Below the pieces are notes generated by a model that did no database searches, was not told the origin of the DNA, and saw only the letters and a list, made by a program, of their open reading frames with translations. Positions 38,900 to 47,737 of a stretch of 64,000 bases of DNA are shown here, in pieces (within the stretch, counting starts at the first letter, position 1; each line of letters begins with the position of its first letter). This DNA is from Streptomyces hawaiiensis (GTDB taxonomy: Bacteria > Actinomycetota > Actinomycetes > Streptomycetales > Streptomycetaceae). Location: NCBI RefSeq assembly GCF_004803895.1, contig NZ_CP021978.1, forward strand, positions 1,550,001-1,614,000, written 5' to 3'. A program made the position numbers and the translations under genes.

Positions 38900-40402
38900 T
38901 CACGCCACGAACGTGCGCGGCGCCTCCGCACCCCCGACCGCGCCGCTCTCCACCAGCCTCGCCGCCGCGGCCAACCGCATCGCCGCCTCCTCGGCCACCG
39001 CCCCGCCCACGGTGAACGGCAATCGCACGTACCCCTCGAACGCCCCGTCCACCCCGAACCGCGGCCCGGACGGCACCCGCACTCCCACACGCTCCCCCGC
39101 CTCGGCCAGCCGCGACCCGGACAGACCGCCCGTGCGCACCCACAGCGTCAAACCGCCCCGGGGCACCTCGAACTCCCACCCGGGCAGCTCCCGCCGCACC
39201 GCGGCCACCAGGTCGTCCCGGTTCGCCCGCGCCTGCTCCCGCCGCACCTCGACGGCCTGCTCCCAGCCCCCGGTCCCGAACAGCCAGTTCACCGCCAGCT
39301 GCTCCAGCACCGGCGTACCGAGATCGGCGTAGGCCCGGGCGGCGACCAGACTGCGGATCACGTCCGGCGCGGCCCGCACCCATCCGATGCGCATCCCGGC
39401 CCAGAACGCCTTGCTCGCCGACCCCACCGTGATCACCGTGGACCCGGCCGGGTCGAACGCGCACACCGGCCGCGGCATCCGCACCTCCGGATCGAGCCAC
39501 AGCTCGCTCATCGTCTCGTCCGCGATCAGCACCGTCCCCCCGGACCGCGCCGCGTCCACCAGGCGCCGCCGCTGGTCCTCGTCGGCGAGCGCCCCGGTCG
39601 GGTTGTGGAAGTCGGCGACGACGTACGCGATGCGGGGCGCGGCGTCCCGCAGGACCTGCCGCCAGCGGTCCATGTCCCACCCGGTGAGCCCCTCGGCCAT
39701 GGCGACGGGGACCAGCCGGGCCCCGGCCTCCCGCATCAGCTGAAGGATGTTGGCGTACGAGGGCGACTCGACGGCGATGCGCTCGCCCCGCCCCGCGAAC
39801 AGATGGCAGATGGCGTCGATCGCGCCCATCGCCCCGGTCGTCACCATGATCTGCTCGGGCATGGTCGGGATCCCGCGCGCGGTGTACCGCTCGGCGATCA
39901 TCGCCCGCAGCGCGGGCAGTCCGGCGGGGTAGTCGCCGTGCGTGTGCGCATAGGGCGGCAGTTCCTCCAAGGCTCCCTGGACGGCCCGGGTGAGCCAGGG
40001 CTCGGGAGCGGGAAGCGCGGCGCAGCCGAGGTCGATCACCGAGCCGAGGGCCTCCGGCGGCAGGGGCTCCAGCCCGCGCGCGGGCAGCGGGTTCCCGGCC
40101 GGGACGGCGGTCCAGCTGCCCGCGCCGCGCCGGGACTCCAGGAACCCCTCGCCGCGCAGCGCCTCGTACGCGGCGGCGACCGTCGTGCGGCTGACGGACA
40201 AGGAGAGGGCGAGTTCGCGTTCGGCGGGCAGCCGGGCGGCCACCGGGACCCGCCCTTCGAGCACCAGCAGGCGGATGCCGTCGGCCAGCGCGCGGTAGGC
40301 CGGCGGCCGGCGCGTGCCGGGCCCCGCCGGGCGGTCCTGCTGGGAGCTGAGGAGCCGGGCGAGCTGCGTCGCACCCACAGCCGAGGTCCCCGGATTGGCC
40401 AT
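38900..40402 (-). CDS. MocR-type regulator (GntR winged helix fused to aminotransferase)
   Basis: 500 residues from ATG 40402 (GGAG upstream). The N-terminal winged helix is YRALADGIRLLVLEGRVPVAARLPAERELALSLSVSRTTVAAAYEALRGEGFLESRRGAGSW. The rest is a fold-type I aminotransferase domain with VADFHNPTGA and the PLP lysine in VITVGSASKAFWAGMRIGW. Divergent from a YczE-type membrane protein, a pairing known for one branch of MocR regulators. PLP or an amino-acid adduct is the likely effector. Confidence 0.92.
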   Translation of the reverse strand: MANPGTSAVGATQLARLLSSQQDRPAGPGTRRPPAYRALADGIRLLVLEGRVPVAARLPAERELALSLSVSRTTVAAAYEALRGEGFLESRRGAGSWTAVPAGNPLPARGLEPLPPEALGSVIDLGCAALPAPEPWLTRAVQGALEELPPYAHTHGDYPAGLPALRAMIAERYTARGIPTMPEQIMVTTGAMGAIDAICHLFAGRGERIAVESPSYANILQLMREAGARLVPVAMAEGLTGWDMDRWRQVLRDAAPRIAYVVADFHNPTGALADEDQRRRLVDAARSGGTVLIADETMSELWLDPEVRMPRPVCAFDPAGSTVITVGSASKAFWAGMRIGWVRAAPDVIRSLVAARAYADLGTPVLEQLAVNWLFGTGGWEQAVEVRREQARANRDDLVAAVRRELPGWEFEVPRGGLTLWVRTGGLSGSRLAEAGERVGVRVPSGPRFGVDGAFEGYVRLPFTVGGAVAEEAAMRLAAAARLVESGAVGGAEAPRTFVA

Positions 40403-40420
40403 GGATGGCCTCTCCATCCA
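40402..40420. promoter_or_regulatory. Inverted repeat at the start of the mocR-type gene
   Basis: TGGATGG (40402-40408), CCTCT, CCATCCA (40414-40420): perfect 7-bp arms over the start codon of the regulator gene and within the 65-base gap to the divergent yczE-like gene. Possible autoregulatory operator or a mRNA hairpin over the ribosome site. Confidence 0.4.
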
Positions 40421-40467
40421 AGCCACAGGGTGTCATGCAGCAGTCCACTAACACCAGGGGGCACATC

Positions 40468-41121
40468 ATGTCCACGCGGGGGCGTCTCGCCCGACGGCTC
40501 ATCCAGCTCTACGTCGGTCTCGCGCTGTACGGCGCGAGTTCGGCGCTGCTCGTCCGGTCAGGGCTCGGACTGGAGCCGTGGAACGTGCTGCACCAGGGTC
40601 TCGCCGAGCGGACCGGGTTGTCCATCGGCGTCGTGCTGACCCTCGTGGGCGCCGCGGTGCTGCTCGCGTGGATCCCACTGCGCCAGCGGCCGGGCCTGGG
40701 CACGATCTCCAACGTGCTGGTCATCGGCATGGCCATGGACGCGACGCTGGCCCTGACGCCCGACGCTCACGGCTGGGCGCCGCGCGTGACGCTGATGGTG
40801 GCGGGGATCGTCCTGAACGGCGCGGCGACCGGCCTGTACATCGCGGCGCGCTTCGGCCCGGGTCCCCGTGACGGCCTCATGACCGGACTGCACCAGCTCA
40901 CCGGCGTCTCGATCCGTCTGGTCCGCACGGGCATCGAGCTCGCGGTCGTGGCGACCGGGTTCGCCCTGGGCGGCACCGTCGGGATCGGCACCCTGCTGTA
41001 CGCCCTGGCGATCGGCCCCCTCGCCCAGGCGTTCCTGCGCGTGTTCGCCGTCCCTGCGGCATCCGGTGTCAGCACGGCCGTTGCCACCGGTCGACCCCGA
41101 GGGGCGATACTGCGTCCGTGA
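40468..41121 (+). CDS. YczE/YyaS-family membrane protein
   Basis: 217 residues, about five membrane helices. The family signature IQLYVGLALYGASSALLVRSGLGLEPWNVLHQGLAERTGLSIG and the later GPGPRDGLMTGLHQLTG are plain. Function in the family is unsettled; the genes often stand divergent from MocR regulators, as here. Its stop overlaps the GTG start of the next gene. Confidence 0.9.
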   Translation: MSTRGRLARRLIQLYVGLALYGASSALLVRSGLGLEPWNVLHQGLAERTGLSIGVVLTLVGAAVLLAWIPLRQRPGLGTISNVLVIGMAMDATLALTPDAHGWAPRVTLMVAGIVLNGAATGLYIAARFGPGPRDGLMTGLHQLTGVSIRLVRTGIELAVVATGFALGGTVGIGTLLYALAIGPLAQAFLRVFAVPAASGVSTAVATGRPRGAILRP

Positions 41122-41885
41122 CCCCGCGGATACGCCATCCCTACCTCGACCACCCCGGCCCGATCGCCTTCGCCCACCGGGGTGGGGCCGCGGACGGCCT
41201 GGAGAACACCGTGCGGCAGTTCCGGTGTGCCGTGGAGGCCGGCTACCGGTACATCGAGACCGACGTCCACACCACCCGGGACGGCGAACTCGTCGCCTTC
41301 CACGACGCGACCCTGGACCGGGTGACGGACGGCGCGGGCCGGATCGCCGACCTGCCCTGGCAGGAGGTACGGCAGGCGCGGGTGGCGGGCGAGGAACCGC
41401 TGCCCCTCTTCGAGGAACTCCTGGAGACCTTCCCCGACGTCCGCTGGAACGTGGACGTCAAGGCGGAGGCCGCCCTGCCGCCCCTCCTCGACCTGGTCGG
41501 ACGGACGGACGCCTGGGACCGGATCTGCCTCGGCTCCTTCTCCGAGGCGCGTGTGGTGCGCGCCCGGCGGCTGGCCGGTCCCCGCCTGGCCACGTCGTAC
41601 GGCACTCGGGGCGTGTTCAACCTGCGGCTGCGCTCCTGGGGGCTGCCGGCGGCGGTGCGCCGCTCGGCGGTGGCCGCTCAGGTCCCCGAGACCCACTCCG
41701 GCATCCAGGTCGTGGACCGGCGCTTCCTGCACGCCGCCCACGCGCGCGGGCTCCAGGTGCACGTGTGGACCGTCAACGACGCGGAGAGCATGCACCGGCT
41801 TCTCGACCTGGGCGTGGATGGCATCATGACCGATCACATCGACACGTTGCGCAAGGTCATGGAGGACCGCGGCGTCTGGGTCTGA
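41118..41885 (+). CDS. Glycerophosphodiester phosphodiesterase
   Basis: 255 residues, GDPD TIM barrel. FAHRGGAADGLENTVRQFRCAVEAGYRYIETDVHTTRDGELVAFHDATLDRVTDG holds the catalytic His pair and the metal-binding Glu/Asp. It lacks a signal peptide, so it acts in the cytoplasm on glycerophosphodiesters to give sn-glycerol 3-phosphate. GTG 41118 overlaps the yczE-like stop. Confidence 0.94.
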   Translation: MTPRIRHPYLDHPGPIAFAHRGGAADGLENTVRQFRCAVEAGYRYIETDVHTTRDGELVAFHDATLDRVTDGAGRIADLPWQEVRQARVAGEEPLPLFEELLETFPDVRWNVDVKAEAALPPLLDLVGRTDAWDRICLGSFSEARVVRARRLAGPRLATSYGTRGVFNLRLRSWGLPAAVRRSAVAAQVPETHSGIQVVDRRFLHAAHARGLQVHVWTVNDAESMHRLLDLGVDGIMTDHIDTLRKVMEDRGVWV

Positions 41886-41931
41886 CCCCGCACCCGTCCC
41901 TCTGCGCGTTCACGGGGAAGCGAGGGCACGG

Positions 41932-43278
41932 GTGGGCAACGACACCGTGCGGACACCGCCGGCCGACGGGGCCGCGCAGCTGAGGCGCGAGCAGCGCGGC
42001 TGGTACGTCTACGACTGGGCGTGCTCCGTCTACTCGACGAGTGTGCTCACCGTGTTCCTGGGCCCTTACCTGACCTCGGTCGCCAAGTCGGCGGCCGACG
42101 CCGACGGGTACGTCCACCCCCTCGGCATCCCGGTGCGGGCCGGCTCCTTCTTCGCGTACTCGGTGTCCCTGTCGGTGATCGCGGCCGTGCTGGTGATGCC
42201 CCTGGTGGGCGCCGCCGCCGACCGCACCGGCCGCAAGAAGCCCCTCCTCGCCGCCGCCGCCTACACCGGTGCCACGGCCACGGCGGCCATGTTCTTCCTG
42301 GACGGCGACCGCTACCTGCTGGGCGGGGCCCTCCTGATCGTCGCGAACGCCGCGCAGTCCGTGGCGATGATGCTCTACAACTCCTACCTGCCGCAGATCG
42401 CACCGCCCGAGCAGCGGGACGCGGTCTCCTCCCGCGGCTGGGCCTTCGGTTACGCGGCGGGTTCACTGGTCCTCGTCGCGAACCTCGTCCTCTACACCGG
42501 GCACGACGGCTTCGGCCTGTCCGAGAGCGCGGCGGTCCGCATCTGCCTGGCCTCGGCCGGCCTGTGGTGGGGCGCGTTCGCCCTCATCCCGCTGCGGCGG
42601 CTGCGCGATCGCAGGACCGCAGGAGGCGAGACGGCCCTCCCGGGCTTCCGGCAGCTCGCGGCGACCGTCCGCGACATGCGCCGCCACCCGCTGACGCTGG
42701 CCTTCCTGCTCGCGTACCTCGTCTACAACGACGGCGTCCAGACGGTGATCTCCCAGGCCTCGGTCTACGGCTCCGAGGAACTCGGCCTCGGGCAGTCCAC
42801 TCTCATCGGCGCCGTGCTGCTGGTGCAGGTGCTGGCGGTGGCGGGCGCGCTGACCATGGGCCGGCTGGCCAGGGTGTACGGGGCCCAGCGCACGATCCTC
42901 GGCTCGCTGGTCGCGTGGACCGTGACGCTGGCGGCCGGGTACTTCCTGCCGGCCGGGGCGCCGGTGTGGTTCTTCGTCCTGGCCGCCGGGATCGGCCTGG
43001 TCCTCGGCGGCAGCCAGGCGCTGTCCCGGTCCCTGTTCTCCCATCTCGTCCCGCCCGGCAAGGAGGCCGAATACTTCTCGGCGTACGAGATGAGCGACCG
43101 GGGCATGAGCTGGCTCGGGCCGCTGCTGTTCGGGCTCACCTACCAGCTGACCGGGAGCTACCGGGACGCGATCATCTCGCTGGTGGTCTTCTTCGTGCTC
43201 GGGTTCGCCCTGCTCGCGCGGGTTCCGGTGCGGCGTGCGATCGAGGAAGCGGGGAACCCGGTTCCTGACAGGATTTAG
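41932..43278 (+). CDS. MFS transporter, UMF1/Atg22-like
   Basis: 448 residues, about 12 helices. WYVYDWACSVYSTSVLTVFLGPYL is the family N-terminus and GAAADRTGRKKPLL the MFS loop motif. Bacterial members have no settled substrate; vacuolar relatives export amino acids. GTG 41932 follows GAGGGC. It stands 46 bases after the phosphodiesterase gene, on the same strand. Confidence 0.9.
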   Translation: MGNDTVRTPPADGAAQLRREQRGWYVYDWACSVYSTSVLTVFLGPYLTSVAKSAADADGYVHPLGIPVRAGSFFAYSVSLSVIAAVLVMPLVGAAADRTGRKKPLLAAAAYTGATATAAMFFLDGDRYLLGGALLIVANAAQSVAMMLYNSYLPQIAPPEQRDAVSSRGWAFGYAAGSLVLVANLVLYTGHDGFGLSESAAVRICLASAGLWWGAFALIPLRRLRDRRTAGGETALPGFRQLAATVRDMRRHPLTLAFLLAYLVYNDGVQTVISQASVYGSEELGLGQSTLIGAVLLVQVLAVAGALTMGRLARVYGAQRTILGSLVAWTVTLAAGYFLPAGAPVWFFVLAAGIGLVLGGSQALSRSLFSHLVPPGKEAEYFSAYEMSDRGMSWLGPLLFGLTYQLTGSYRDAIISLVVFFVLGFALLARVPVRRAIEEAGNPVPDRI

Positions 43279-43364
43279 CACTGAGCGCGAAAGGGCTGTA
43301 GTGTACGCGTTTGGCCTGCCAGGCGGACCGTTACTGCGCGTCAAAGATGCCGAAACGCTGGGTT

Positions 43365-43382
43365 ACATCTCCTATCAGATGT
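43365..43382. promoter_or_regulatory. Inverted repeat upstream of rbpA
   Basis: ACATCT (43365-43370), six bases, AGATGT (43377-43382), extendable by two bases with one mismatch. It lies 75 bases upstream of the SigR-type promoter in the 266-base gap between the MFS gene and rbpA. It may be a regulator site or part of a second promoter. Confidence 0.35.
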
Positions 43383-43456
43383 GACAAACCGGGCGCTGGT
43401 GGGTACAACAAGGGCGGCTACGACGGCGACGCATGACCCGGAACGGGACTCGGAAC

Positions 43457-43484
43457 GGGAATCTTTACCGCCGACCGGACGTTG
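43457..43484 (+). promoter_or_regulatory. SigR (oxidative-stress sigma) promoter of rbpA
   Basis: GGGAAT at 43457-43462 and GTTG at 43481-43484 with exactly 18 bases between, the full consensus for SigR promoters (GGAAT-N18-GTT). It ends 60 bases before the rbpA ATG. rbpA is a known SigR target in S. coelicolor, so thiol-oxidative stress should raise its transcription. Confidence 0.85.
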
Positions 43485-43544
43485 ACCGGATGACGACGAC
43501 AGCGACACCTGTCCTGTGGGCGACAAGCCCGGGAGGCACGATTC

Positions 43545-43919
43545 ATGAGTGAGCGAGCTCTTCGCGGCACGCGCCTCGTGGTGACCAGCTACGAGACGGA
43601 CCGCGGCATCGACCTGGCCCCGCGCCAGGCCGTGGAGTACGCATGCGAGAAGGGGCACCGCTTCGAGATGCCCTTCTCGGTCGAGGCGGAGATCCCGCCG
43701 GAGTGGGAGTGCAAGGTCTGTGGGGCCCAGGCACTCCTCGTGGACGGCGATGTCCCTGAAGAGAAAAAGGGCAAGCCCGCGCGTACGCATTGGGACATGC
43801 TGATGGAGCGGCGCACCCGCGAGGAACTCGAAGAGGTCCTCGCGGAGCGCCTGGCGGTTTTGCGCTCCGGTGCGATGAACATCGCTGTTCATCCCCGCGA
43901 CAGCCGCAAGTCGGCATAG
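43545..43919 (+). CDS. rbpA: RNA polymerase-binding protein RbpA
   Basis: 124 residues. Actinobacterial activator that binds the principal sigma factor and the polymerase and stabilises open complexes. The core Zn-ribbon-like fold is visible (YACEKGHRFEMPFSVEAEIPPEWECKVCG with the C-x2-C pair), then the basic linker KKGKPARTHWDMLMERRT and the sigma-interaction helix REELEEVLAERLAVLR. Preceded by a SigR promoter and followed by a strong terminator. Confidence 0.97.
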   Translation: MSERALRGTRLVVTSYETDRGIDLAPRQAVEYACEKGHRFEMPFSVEAEIPPEWECKVCGAQALLVDGDVPEEKKGKPARTHWDMLMERRTREELEEVLAERLAVLRSGAMNIAVHPRDSRKSA

Positions 43920-43952
43920 TCCCTCCAGGGTCTGGCCGAAGAAACAGCGCAT

Positions 43953-44001
43953 CAGAAGACCGCGGGCGCCGTACGAAATGTACGGCGCCCGCGGTCTTCT
44001 G
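43953..44001. terminator. Strong bidirectional terminator between rbpA and fxsA
   Basis: Two perfectly complementary 22-base arms (43953-43974 and 43980-44001) around the loop GAAAT. The inner stem is GC-rich, and the outer end reads CAGAAGAC/GTCTTCTG, so both strands finish in a pyrimidine-rich tail. It serves two convergent genes. Confidence 0.9.
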
Positions 44002-44036
44002 CGTGTCCGGTGCCGGGTGCCTGGACCCGGGGCGGC

Positions 44037-44612
44037 TCAGTGCGTCAGCGGCGGGCGCGGCGGCTGCGGGGCGGCCCCGGACTCGTCCCGGACGACCTCG
44101 CCCTGGACCACCTTGCCGTCGGGCTGGTGCATCCGGGCCTGCTGGAAGGCACCGCCCAAGGTGCCCGGGCGGGCTTCCCGGAGCTTGCGCTCGAAGGTGC
44201 GCTCGGCCGAGCGGCTCACGGCCTTCTGGACCGGCGGCAGCAGCAGGAGCAGGCCCACCGCGTCCGACACCAGGCCGGGGATCATCAGGAGCAGGCCGCC
44301 GAGCATCATCAGGCCGTTGCCCTCGCTGCCCGGCCGGGCCGCGTCGGGCATCACACCGCTCTGCTGCTGTTGCAGCGCCTCGGAGAGCTTGCGGAAGGCC
44401 CGCCGTCCGGCCCGCTTGATGACGACCGAGCCGAGGACGAGACCCGCCAGCAGGACGAGGAAGACCACCAGCCCGCTGGTGGCCCCCGCGACCATCGTGA
44501 GCAGCCAGATCTCCAGCACGAGCCAGGCGGCGGCGCCCAGCGGCAGGAACGTACGCAGCCGGGAGCGCCGGGGCCGGGCAGGGGACAGCGGGGTCTGAGC
44601 GCCAGTCGTCAT
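44037..44612 (-). CDS. FxsA-family membrane protein
   Basis: 191 residues with four hydrophobic helices (LGAAAWLVLEIWLLTMVAG, LVVFLVLLAGLVLGSVVIK, MMLGGLLLMIPGLVSDAVGLLLLLPP). The block LGGLLLMIPGLVSDAVGLLLLLP is the FxsA family hallmark. In E. coli FxsA lowers phage T7 exclusion by F plasmids; its function in actinobacteria is unknown. The C-terminal tail is Pro-rich and cytoplasmic. Confidence 0.9.
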   Translation of the reverse strand: MTTGAQTPLSPARPRRSRLRTFLPLGAAAWLVLEIWLLTMVAGATSGLVVFLVLLAGLVLGSVVIKRAGRRAFRKLSEALQQQQSGVMPDAARPGSEGNGLMMLGGLLLMIPGLVSDAVGLLLLLPPVQKAVSRSAERTFERKLREARPGTLGGAFQQARMHQPDGKVVQGEVVRDESGAAPQPPRPPLTH

Positions 44613-44700
44613 GTCTCCAGTGTGCCTGGCCCCGGCTCAGCACGGGATAAGGCCGCCATCAGCTCTTCCTGTGAGCGGCCGGCCCGGAAGCGGCGTGCGG

Positions 44701-45504
44701 CTACGGCTTGGAGGGTTTGCCGCCGCGCCCCGTGACCTTGCCGACCCGCTCCCCCACACCCCACGCCGTGACGCGCCACAGTGCCTCGACGAGGATGTCG
44801 CGGCTCATCTTGGAGTCACCCAGTTCGCGCTCGACGAACGTGATGGGCACCTCGACCACGTGATAGCCGGCCTTGACCGCGCGGCGGGCGAGATCGACCT
44901 GGAAGCAGTACCCCTGGGAGGCGACCTCGTCGAGGCCGAGGCCCTCCAGGGTCTCGCGGCGGAAAGCCCGGTAACCGCCGGTGATGTCGCGCAGCGGCAG
45001 GTCGAGTGCCAGCCGCGAGTAGAGGCTGCCGCCGCGGGAGATCACCTCGCGGGACTTCGGCCAGTTCACCACCCGGCCGCCCGGCACCCAGCGCGAGCCC
45101 AGCACCAGGTCGGCGCTCTTGAGGGCGGTGAGCAGACGGGGCAGTTCCTCGGGCTGGTGGGAGCCGTCGGCGTCCATCTCGACCAGCACGCCGTAGTCGT
45201 GCTCCATGCCCCAGTGGAAGCCCGCGAGGTAGGCGGCGCCCAGGCCCTCCTTGCCCTTGCGGTGCAGCACGTGGACGTGGTCGTCCTCGACGACCAGCTC
45301 GTCGGCCAGCTTGCCCGTGCCGTCCGGGCTGTTGTCGTCGGCCACGAGCACGTGCGCCTCGGGGACGGCCTTGCGTACCCGGCCGACGATGCTCTTGATG
45401 TTCTCCGCCTCGTTGTAGGTCGGGATGATCACCAAGGCCGTGCCGAGCGGGCCGAACTTCCTCACCCGGGCTCCTGCCGCGAGGGCTCCGTCGCCGTCGT
45501 TCAC
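44701..45504 (-). CDS. ppm1: Polyprenol-monophosphomannose synthase
   Basis: 267 residues from GTG 45504 (AAGGGG upstream); the frame runs open far upstream but that part is not protein-like. GT2 fold: VIIPTYNEAENIKSIVGRV, VADDNSPDGTGKLAD, and the metal-binding VEMDADGSHQPEELPRLL, then VLGSRWVPGG. It transfers mannose from GDP-mannose to polyprenyl phosphate, the donor for protein O-mannosylation and for lipoglycans. The acyltransferase (Lnt) domain fused or adjacent in mycobacteria is absent here. Confidence 0.94.
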   Translation of the reverse strand: MNDGDGALAAGARVRKFGPLGTALVIIPTYNEAENIKSIVGRVRKAVPEAHVLVADDNSPDGTGKLADELVVEDDHVHVLHRKGKEGLGAAYLAGFHWGMEHDYGVLVEMDADGSHQPEELPRLLTALKSADLVLGSRWVPGGRVVNWPKSREVISRGGSLYSRLALDLPLRDITGGYRAFRRETLEGLGLDEVASQGYCFQVDLARRAVKAGYHVVEVPITFVERELGDSKMSRDILVEALWRVTAWGVGERVGKVTGRGGKPSKP

Positions 45505-46039
45505 TGCTGCCCCTTCATGTTCATACGCAGAGGTCCACCATAGTGGGCCCGGCCTGCGATGACGTGACAGGACGTTCGAATCGCGGTGTCGAATCCGCAA
45601 GACACGGGTAAGAGCGCGCCCGCGGGTGCGCGTGTACGGCGGATGGGGGCCCGGCGCCCTTCGGGCCGACCTGGGATCCGCCGGCTGCGGATCGACCGAA
45701 AGCCGTTGTCTACTGAGCGCCCGGGCCCCACCCGGGGTCACACCTCCCCGACCGGCCGGAACGTTCCCTCGGCGCTGCGCCGGCCTGAGCCTGGCTCCCA
45801 GTGGCGGTGCCCCGGTGCGGCACACCGTCCCTGACCCGGCGGCGCCGCGGCGAGTGCTCGGACGTTCCCCGGTCGGGCGTCCGGTGGTGGACCCGGCCGA
45901 ACCTACCGGCCTCCTGCGGCCGCCTGTCAACAGCCCTTTGATCTGCGTATCTTCCGGCAACGCCCTGGTCAGGGCGGAGGATGCGCAGGTCGCGCGCCGG
46001 GGGCGCGGCGCACGACTTCATGCGCGCCACCCCCGTAGA
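45505..46039. other. 535-base region upstream of the mannosyltransferase gene
   Basis: No credible gene. On the minus strand TTGACA (45925-45930) and TAGGTT (45900-45905), 19 bases apart, resemble a promoter and would leave a leader of nearly 390 bases before the mannosyltransferase GTG. Two ACGTTCC boxes (near 45759 and 45863) recur in it. The leader might hold a regulatory RNA, but no known riboswitch was recognised. Confidence 0.4.
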
Positions 46040-47641
46040 TCACTCGCCCGGCCGTACGAAGACCGTGCGGCCGCCGACCACGGTCCGCAGACAGACGGGC
46101 AGGTCGCGGCCCGGAGTCAGGTCGGGCAGACCCGGGGTGCCGGAGCGGGGATCCGTAGACCAGCGCGCGACGCGGTCGTCCGGGGCCTGGACGACGAGTT
46201 CGCCGGTACGCCACACGGCGTAGTCGGCGGGGGCGCCCGGGACCAGGACGCCCGCGTCGTCGCGTCCGACGGCCCGCCAGCCGCCGCGCGTGTGCGCCGT
46301 GAACGCGGCGCGCACGGAGACGCGGTGCTCCGGCGTGCGGTGGAAGGCGGCGGCCCGGACTGTGCCCCACGGGTCGAGCGGGGTGACCGGGCTGTCGGAG
46401 CCGAACGCGAGCGGGACACCGGCGCGCAGCAGGGCCGCGAAGGGGTTCAGAGCACGGGCCCGCTCCCGCCCGAGCCGCTGCGCGTACATGCCCTCCTCGC
46501 CGCCCCACAGGGCGTCGAAGGCGGGCTGTACCGAAGCGGTGAGGCCGAGTTCGGCGAAGGCGGCGACACTTTCCGGGGTGAGCATCTCGGCGTGCTCGAC
46601 GCGGTGCCGGGCGGCCCGGATCCGGCCGAGCCCGAGCTTCTCGGCGGCGGCGCGCACGCCCTCCACCACGGCGTCCACGGCCGCGTCGCCGATGGCGTGG
46701 AAACCGGCCTGCAGACCCGCCTCCGTGCACGCCACGACGTGCGCCGCGACCGCGGCAGCGTCCAGGTAGCCGATGCCGGTGTGCCCGGCGTCGGCGTACG
46801 GCTGGTGCAGACAGGCCGTGTGCGAGCCGAGGGCGCCGTCGACGAACAGGTCCCCCGCGGCGCCGGCCGCGCCCAGTTCCCGCGCCTTGGCGACGTCCTG
46901 CTCCGCCCAGTAGCCGACGACCCGCGGCCCGGGCTCCTCCCCCGCGAGGCGCAGCAGTCCGGTGAAGTCGTCCTCGGCGGAGATCTCCGGCCCGGCACAC
47001 TCGTGGACGGTCCCGATCCCGAGCGAGACGACGTGCGCGAGGGCGGCGCGCTGCGCCTCGGTGCGCTGCTGCGGCGTCACGGCGGCGAACGCGGCGGCCC
47101 GCACGGCGTGGTGGGCGTCCGCGGTGAGCGGACCATCCTCACGGGTGACATCGGGAACCAGGTTGAGCAGGGTCGTGGTGACGACCGCCGAGTGGACGTC
47201 GATCCGGCTGAGGTAGAGAGGCCGGTGGCCGGTGGCCTCGTCGAGCTCGGCCCGCGTCGGAGGCCGGCCCCCGGGCCAGCGGGCGGCGTCCCACCCGTGC
47301 CCGAGCAGGACGCGGTCGTCGGGGCGTGCGGCGGCGAAGTCCCGTACGAGGGTGAGGGCGGCGTCGAGGGAGGGAGCGCAGGACAGGTCGAGACCGGTCA
47401 GGGCGAGACCGGTGGCGGTGGTGTGCACATGCGCGTCCGTGAACGCCGGAGTGACCAGCGCTCCATCGAGATCGACGACCTCGTCGACCCCGCCCGCAAA
47501 GGCGTCAGCGGCCCCCTCGGATCCGACCCAGGCGACCTGCCCCCGCTCCACGACCATGGCGGTGGCGAAGGGATCGGCAGGGCTATGGACCTCGCCGCGG
47601 CGTAGCAGAACGGTCTTCGGCGGCGCACTGGACTCACTCAT
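46040..47641 (-). CDS. YtcJ-like amidohydrolase family 3 enzyme
   Basis: 533 residues from ATG 47641. Metal site motifs are PAFTDAHVHTT, FHAIGDAAVDAVVEG, HRVEHAEMLTPE and FGSDSPVTPLDP, the order typical of the YtcJ/N-substituted formamide deformylase group. No signal peptide. The substrate is probably a small amide or imide and cannot be predicted. It is followed downstream by the long mannosyltransferase leader region. Confidence 0.92.
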   Translation of the reverse strand: MSESSAPPKTVLLRRGEVHSPADPFATAMVVERGQVAWVGSEGAADAFAGGVDEVVDLDGALVTPAFTDAHVHTTATGLALTGLDLSCAPSLDAALTLVRDFAAARPDDRVLLGHGWDAARWPGGRPPTRAELDEATGHRPLYLSRIDVHSAVVTTTLLNLVPDVTREDGPLTADAHHAVRAAAFAAVTPQQRTEAQRAALAHVVSLGIGTVHECAGPEISAEDDFTGLLRLAGEEPGPRVVGYWAEQDVAKARELGAAGAAGDLFVDGALGSHTACLHQPYADAGHTGIGYLDAAAVAAHVVACTEAGLQAGFHAIGDAAVDAVVEGVRAAAEKLGLGRIRAARHRVEHAEMLTPESVAAFAELGLTASVQPAFDALWGGEEGMYAQRLGRERARALNPFAALLRAGVPLAFGSDSPVTPLDPWGTVRAAAFHRTPEHRVSVRAAFTAHTRGGWRAVGRDDAGVLVPGAPADYAVWRTGELVVQAPDDRVARWSTDPRSGTPGLPDLTPGRDLPVCLRTVVGGRTVFVRPGE

Positions 47642-47737
47642 GGAGCACAGTCTCACAGGCCCTGGTGCAACGCCCTGCAAGGGGCGCCGGGAACCGCGCG
47701 ATCGGCCACACACGACCCGCAGCCGCCGAACGACCGG

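Noticed and set aside
37301..40639. Open frame of 1,112 codons on the plus strand through sffA and the mocR-type gene
   Set aside because: It crosses two well-identified genes in the wrong frame and has a Pro/Arg-rich, non-protein-like product.
45505..45960. N-terminal extension of the mannosyltransferase by about 150 codons
   Set aside because: The extension is Arg/Pro-rich and unlike the family, whose N-terminus is near VIIPTYNE; a ribosome site precedes GTG 45504.
45626..47605. Open frame of 659 codons on the plus strand opposite the amidohydrolase
   Set aside because: The minus strand carries the amidohydrolase metal motifs; the plus-strand product has no domain.
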